A stretch of DNA of 10,993 nucleotides from Pseudomonas cavernicola (GTDB lineage: Bacteria > Pseudomonadota > Gammaproteobacteria > Pseudomonadales > Pseudomonadaceae): the NCBI RefSeq assembly GCF_003596405.1, contig NZ_QYUR01000007.1:1-10993 (forward strand), read 5' to 3'. Position 1 is the stretch's first letter; the number at the start of each line of letters is the position of its first letter. The position numbers and the translations under genes are program-made. Shown here piece after piece: positions 8,542-10,993 of this stretch. The notes under the pieces were generated by a model. It was given only the letters and a program-made list of their open reading frames with translations. It made no database searches and was not told where the DNA came from.

Positions 8542-9159
8542 ATCGTCTTGCCATTCTCGGCGCCAGCGGACATGGCAAGGTGGTGGCCGATACCGCCGAG
8601 TGTTGTGATTGGCTGAACGTCGAGTTTTTCGATGATGCCTGGCCGGTTTTGCAGGGCAATGGTGCCTGGCCCGTTGTTGGTGACACAGCGGTGCTGCTTG
8701 ACCGGTTGCATGAGTTTGACGGTGTGGTGGTGGCGATTGGCAACAACCGTATTCGCCATGCCAAGCTGCTTGAGTTGCAGGCGACAGGCGTGCAGATGGT
8801 GACATTGGTGCATCCGGCTGCCAGTGTCAGCCGGTATGCGGCCATTGGTGTCGGTTCGGTGGTGTTCGCCGGTGCTGTGGTGAATGCCGATGCCCGATCG
8901 GGCTAGGTGCGATTCTCAATACCGGCTGCAGCATTGATCACGATTGCGTGCTGGGCGATGCCGTGCATGTCAGCCCGGCGCGCGGCTGGCTGGCGGAGTG
9001 CAGGTGGGCGAGCTGAGCTGGATCGGGATTGGTGCCAGTGTGCGTCAGCTGATCCGCATTGGTGCGCGGGTAATGGTGGGTGCTGCTGCAGCTGTGGTGG
9101 CTGATGTGCCGGATGATGTGACCGTGGCCGGGGTGCCGGCACGGGTTGTTGTGCGCTGA
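8538..9159 (+). CDS. pglD: PglD-like sugar O/N-acetyltransferase (left-handed beta-helix), two frameshifts
   Basis: Expected to acetylate the 4-amino group of a UDP-4-amino-sugar with acetyl-CoA. TTG 8538 is chosen because it starts MNRLAILGASGHGK (nucleotide-binding GASGHGK, residues 8-14), overlaps the pglC stop as TTGA and follows GGGGAG at 8526-8531. The N-terminal alpha/beta domain runs to about residue 90. HPAASVSRYAAIGVGSVVFAG begins the hexapeptide-repeat helix. Single Gs are missing near 8896 and 8978. Restoring them gives IGLGAILNTGCSIDHDCVLG, then DAVHVSPGARLAGGVQVG, with His135 in the position of the PglD catalytic His and His144 matching the second conserved His. The end VAGVPARVVVR and stop at 9157-9159 are typical. 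Restored length is about 207 residues. Without the corrections the frame stops at 8906, losing the catalytic half. Confidence 0.85.
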
Positions 9160-9244
9160 TTTCTCTGGTGGGCCTGCGGCCCGTAATCGCAGCAAGAGGT
9201 TGCCTTGCTGCTGTTTCCTTGTTCAATCCCTTCAGGTGGTTGCT

Positions 9245-10424
9245 GTGCTGAATACTCCGTTTTCCCCTGGCCTTCCATCACAGAGGAAGAGGCCGATGCC
9301 GTTCGTGATGTGATTCTGTCTAACAAGGTCAACTACTGGACCGGGCAGGAATGTCGCGAATTTGAAAAGGAATTTGCTGCATGGGCCGGTACCGGGTACC
9401 ATTGCGCTGACCAATGGCACTGTGGCCCTGGATGTGGCATTGAAAGTTTTGGGGATTGGTGCGGGCGATGAGGTGGTGGTGACGCCGCGTACCTTCCTCG
9501 CTTCGGTGTCAAGCATCGTCAATGCTGGCGCAGTGCCGGTGTTTGCAGAGGTGGATTGCGATTCGCAGAACATCACCGCCGAAACTGTCCGTGCAGTGCT
9601 GACGCCGCGCACCCGTGCGGTGATCTGCGTGCATCTGGCAGGCTGGCCGTGCGATATGGATCCGATCATGGCGTTGGCGGAAGAGCGGGGCCTGTTCGTC
9701 ATCGAAGACTGCGCCCAGGCCCACGGTGCGCAATACAAGGGACGTGCGGTCGGTTCCATCGGCCATGTCGGTGCCTGGTCGTTCTGCCAGGACAAAATCA
9801 TGACCACCGGCGGTGAGGGTGGGATGGTCACCACCAACGACCGTGAACTGTGGTCGAAGATGTGGTCGTTCAAGGATCACGGCAAAAGCTGGGAGGCGGT
9901 GTACGAGCGGGAGCATGCGCCGGGCTTTCGCTGGTTGCATGAGAGTTTCGGCACCAACTGGCGAATGCTGGAAGTACAGGCGGTGATCGGCCGCATCCAG
10001 TTGCGCCGCATGGCTGACTGGCATGCCCGGCGCCTGCTAATGCTGAGCGCATCTGGGGCTGCGCTCGCCAGTTGCGTGGTTTGCGCGTACCGGCCATGCC
10101 TGAGGGTAGCCTGCATGCGGCCTATAAGTGCTACGTATTTGTCGAGCCGCAGCAGCTCAAGGCGGACTGGAACCGTGACCGCATCCTTGACGAGATTGTC
10201 GCCCGTGGCGTGCCGTGCTATTCGGCTCCTGCTCGGAGGTGTATCTGGAGAAGGCTTTCGACAACACCGGCTGGCGTCCTGCTGAGCGTTTGCCGGTGGC
10301 TAGGGAGCTGGGCGAGAGCAGCCTGATGCTCCTCGTGCACCCGACCCTGACTTCCGCCGAGATCGACAAGACTTGTTCGGTGCTGGCTGAGGTTATGCAA
10401 GAGGCAACACTTTCTGTTTCCTGA
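9245..10424 (+). CDS. pglE: PglE-like DegT/DnrJ/EryC1 aminotransferase, four frameshifts
   Basis: A PLP-dependent enzyme expected to transfer an amino group, usually from glutamate, to C4 of a UDP-4-keto-6-deoxy-GlcNAc; PglD then acetylates it. GTG 9245 gives (M)LNTPFS and, with one C restored near 9267, PWPSITEEEADAVRDVILSN. Two bases are missing near 9400, between FAAWAGT and the ALTNGTVALDVAL cofactor-phosphate loop. The long middle part carries IEDCAQAHGA (Asp156 binds the PLP ring nitrogen) and SFCQDKIMTTGGEGGM with the Schiff-base lysine at about 185. Single Gs are missing near 10036 (restoring RRLANAERIWG) and 10225 (restoring PCYSGSCSEVYLEKAF). The stop is 10422-10424. Restored length is about 394 residues, typical for PglE. 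An upstream TTG at 9205 opens a frame but is not family-like. The last 67 bases reappear inverted at 10927-10993. Confidence 0.9.
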
Positions 10425-10592
10425 GCGTATCAAGCGAGCAGCGCTTTGATCTACTTTTATCCAAGAGGCCTGGATGGAGAGTTTTCTTGTTTTTTGTCTG
10501 TTGTTGGCTGCAGGTTTGAGTTCTTTCATCAGCGGTGTGTTGTGCCGTAATGCCTTGTTTCATCGATTGATGGACGTGTCCAATGATCGCAG
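10358..10592 (+). repeat. Left arm of terminal inverted duplication (fold-back)
   Basis: This arm covers the end of the pglE-like gene and the start of wbpL. Its first 88 bases (10358-10445) are identical to the reverse complement of 10906-10993. The remaining 147 bases match the other arm except for bases absent there. This copy keeps the reading frame of both genes and is the more reliable one. The pairing reaches the last base of the window, so the repeat probably continues beyond it. Confidence 0.95.
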
Positions 10593-10760
10593 CTCCCATC
10601 TTCCGCCCACCCCTACGTGGTGGCTTTGCCATAGCCATCAGCCTCATTGCCGTTGTTCTGTGCCTTTGCCTCAACGATCTGGTTGCACCTGATCTTGCAT
10701 GGGCCCCAATCGGCTCTGGAGGCGTGATCGCCTTGCTGGGTATTGCTGATGACCACGGAG
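10474..10760 (+). CDS. wbpL: WbpL-like (WecA/MraY family) undecaprenyl-phosphate sugar-1-phosphate transferase, N-terminal fragment
   Basis: Polytopic inner-membrane enzyme that starts O-antigen units by moving a sugar-1-phosphate onto undecaprenyl phosphate. ATG 10474 follows AAGAGG (10463-10468). The protein opens MESFLVFCLLLAAGLSSFIS (first membrane segment). FHRLMDVSNDRSSHLPPTP then matches the family's conserved cytoplasmic loop, which normally continues RGGG. A one-base gain near 10614 separates it from RGGFAIAISLIAVVLCLCL (second segment), and the family motif GIADDHG ends at about 10760; this Asp pair binds the metal in the family. Only about 95 of some 340 residues are present. The reading then runs into unrelated sequence at the turn of the fold-back, so the truncation is most likely artificial. 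In P. aeruginosa clusters wbpL is followed by wbpM. Confidence 0.75.
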
Positions 10761-10798
10761 CTGCAGTGCAAGAGGCAAGTGGTTCCGGCACATCCGTC

Positions 10799-10993
10799 CT
10801 GCGAGTCCATCAATCGATGAGGCATTACTGATGAAGAACTCAAACTGCAGCCAACAACAGACAAAAAACGAACTCTCCATCCAGGCTCTTGGATAAAAGT
10901 AGATCAGCGCTGCTCGCTTGATACGCTCAGGAAACAGAAAGTGTTGCCTCTTGCATAACCTCAGCCAGCACCGAACAAGTCTTGTCGATCTCG
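10799..10993 (-). repeat. Right arm of inverted duplication: degraded antisense copy of the pglE end and wbpL start
   Basis: Read on the minus strand, this arm repeats 10358-10592 with eight deletions (2, 1, 4, 1, 1, 15, 5 and 11 bases, totalling 40, exactly the length difference) and no substitutions. The pglE stop maps to about 10927 and the wbpL ATG to 10880. The wbpL copy is out of frame and meaningless as protein. The deletions grow larger toward the turn at about 10593-10798 and are absent from the outer 88 bases. It should not be annotated as independent genes. Confidence 0.93.

Noticed and set aside
9205..9244. Earlier TTG start for the aminotransferase at 9205
   Set aside because: The extra residues are not family-like and are joined to the protein only through the frame error near 9267; GTG 9245 gives the expected N terminus.
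9160..9244. Hidden small gene in the gap between the pglD- and pglE-like genes
   Set aside because: Only 85 bases, with no start plus ribosome-site pair other than that of the aminotransferase.
10396..10778. 12-base direct repeat TGCAAGAGGCAA at 10396-10407 and 10767-10778
   Set aside because: Short, and the second copy lies in degraded sequence at the fold-back turn, where it better matches the reverse complement of 10666-10688; probably coincidence.
10671..10880. Minus-strand open frame beginning MESSFF
   Set aside because: It is the frame-broken mirror copy of the wbpL start inside the fold-back, not a separate gene.
10799..10993. A genuine biological inverted repeat, such as a transposon end, attachment site or cruciform
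   Set aside because: The differences are deletions only, are concentrated near the turn and break both copied genes; no transposase or target duplication is visible.

Overview
The window is part of an O-antigen (lipopolysaccharide O-polysaccharide) biosynthesis cluster on the + strand of a Gammaproteobacterium, most probably a Pseudomonas. The gene order resembles the wbj cluster of P. aeruginosa O11, where flippase and polymerase genes are followed by wbjB-wbjC-wbjD-wbjE and a terminal wbpL. A pglC/pglD/pglE-like trio sits between wbjE and wbpL here. No RNA gene, insertion sequence or CRISPR array was seen.

Layout. Positions 1-1854 hold two AT-rich integral membrane proteins: the C-terminal part of a probable Wzy polymerase (1-636) and a Wzx flippase (629-1854). 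Next is an intact AT-rich GT4 glycosyltransferase (1851-3083). After a 102-base gap the base composition becomes clearly GC-richer. The UDP-L-FucNAc pathway follows: wbjB (3186-4212), wbjC (4216-5333), wbjD (5461-6587) and the fucosaminyltransferase wbjE/wbuB (6593-7825). Then come a PglC-like phosphoglycosyltransferase (7946-8541), a PglD-like acetyltransferase (8538-9159) and a PglE-like aminotransferase (9245-10424), and finally the start of a WbpL-like initiating transferase (from 10474).

How the genes work together (inferred from the families). WbjB, WbjC and WbjD turn UDP-GlcNAc into UDP-L-FucNAc. PglE and PglD would turn a 4-keto-6-deoxy sugar nucleotide into a UDP-2,4-diacetamido-2,4,6-trideoxyhexose (bacillosamine type). 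PglC and/or WbpL load the first sugar-phosphate onto undecaprenyl phosphate. The two GT4 enzymes extend the unit, Wzx flips it and Wzy polymerises it. The 4,6-dehydratase that should feed PglE (a PglF/WbpM homologue) is not in the window and probably lies downstream.

Data quality dominates what can be read. Every gene except the GT4 at 1851-3083 is interrupted by one or more small indels (I count about 34, mostly single-base deletions), yet restoring a base or two gives full-length, family-typical proteins. The last 636 bases also form a fold-back: 10799-10993 is the reverse complement of 10358-10592, with eight deletions totalling 40 bases and no substitutions. Together these point to unpolished long-read sequence ending in a fold-back chimera rather than real gene decay. 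I therefore annotate reconstructed gene extents instead of open-frame fragments. I found no previously undescribed biological system. The main biological oddity is two different classes of lipid-carrier-initiating enzyme in one cluster.
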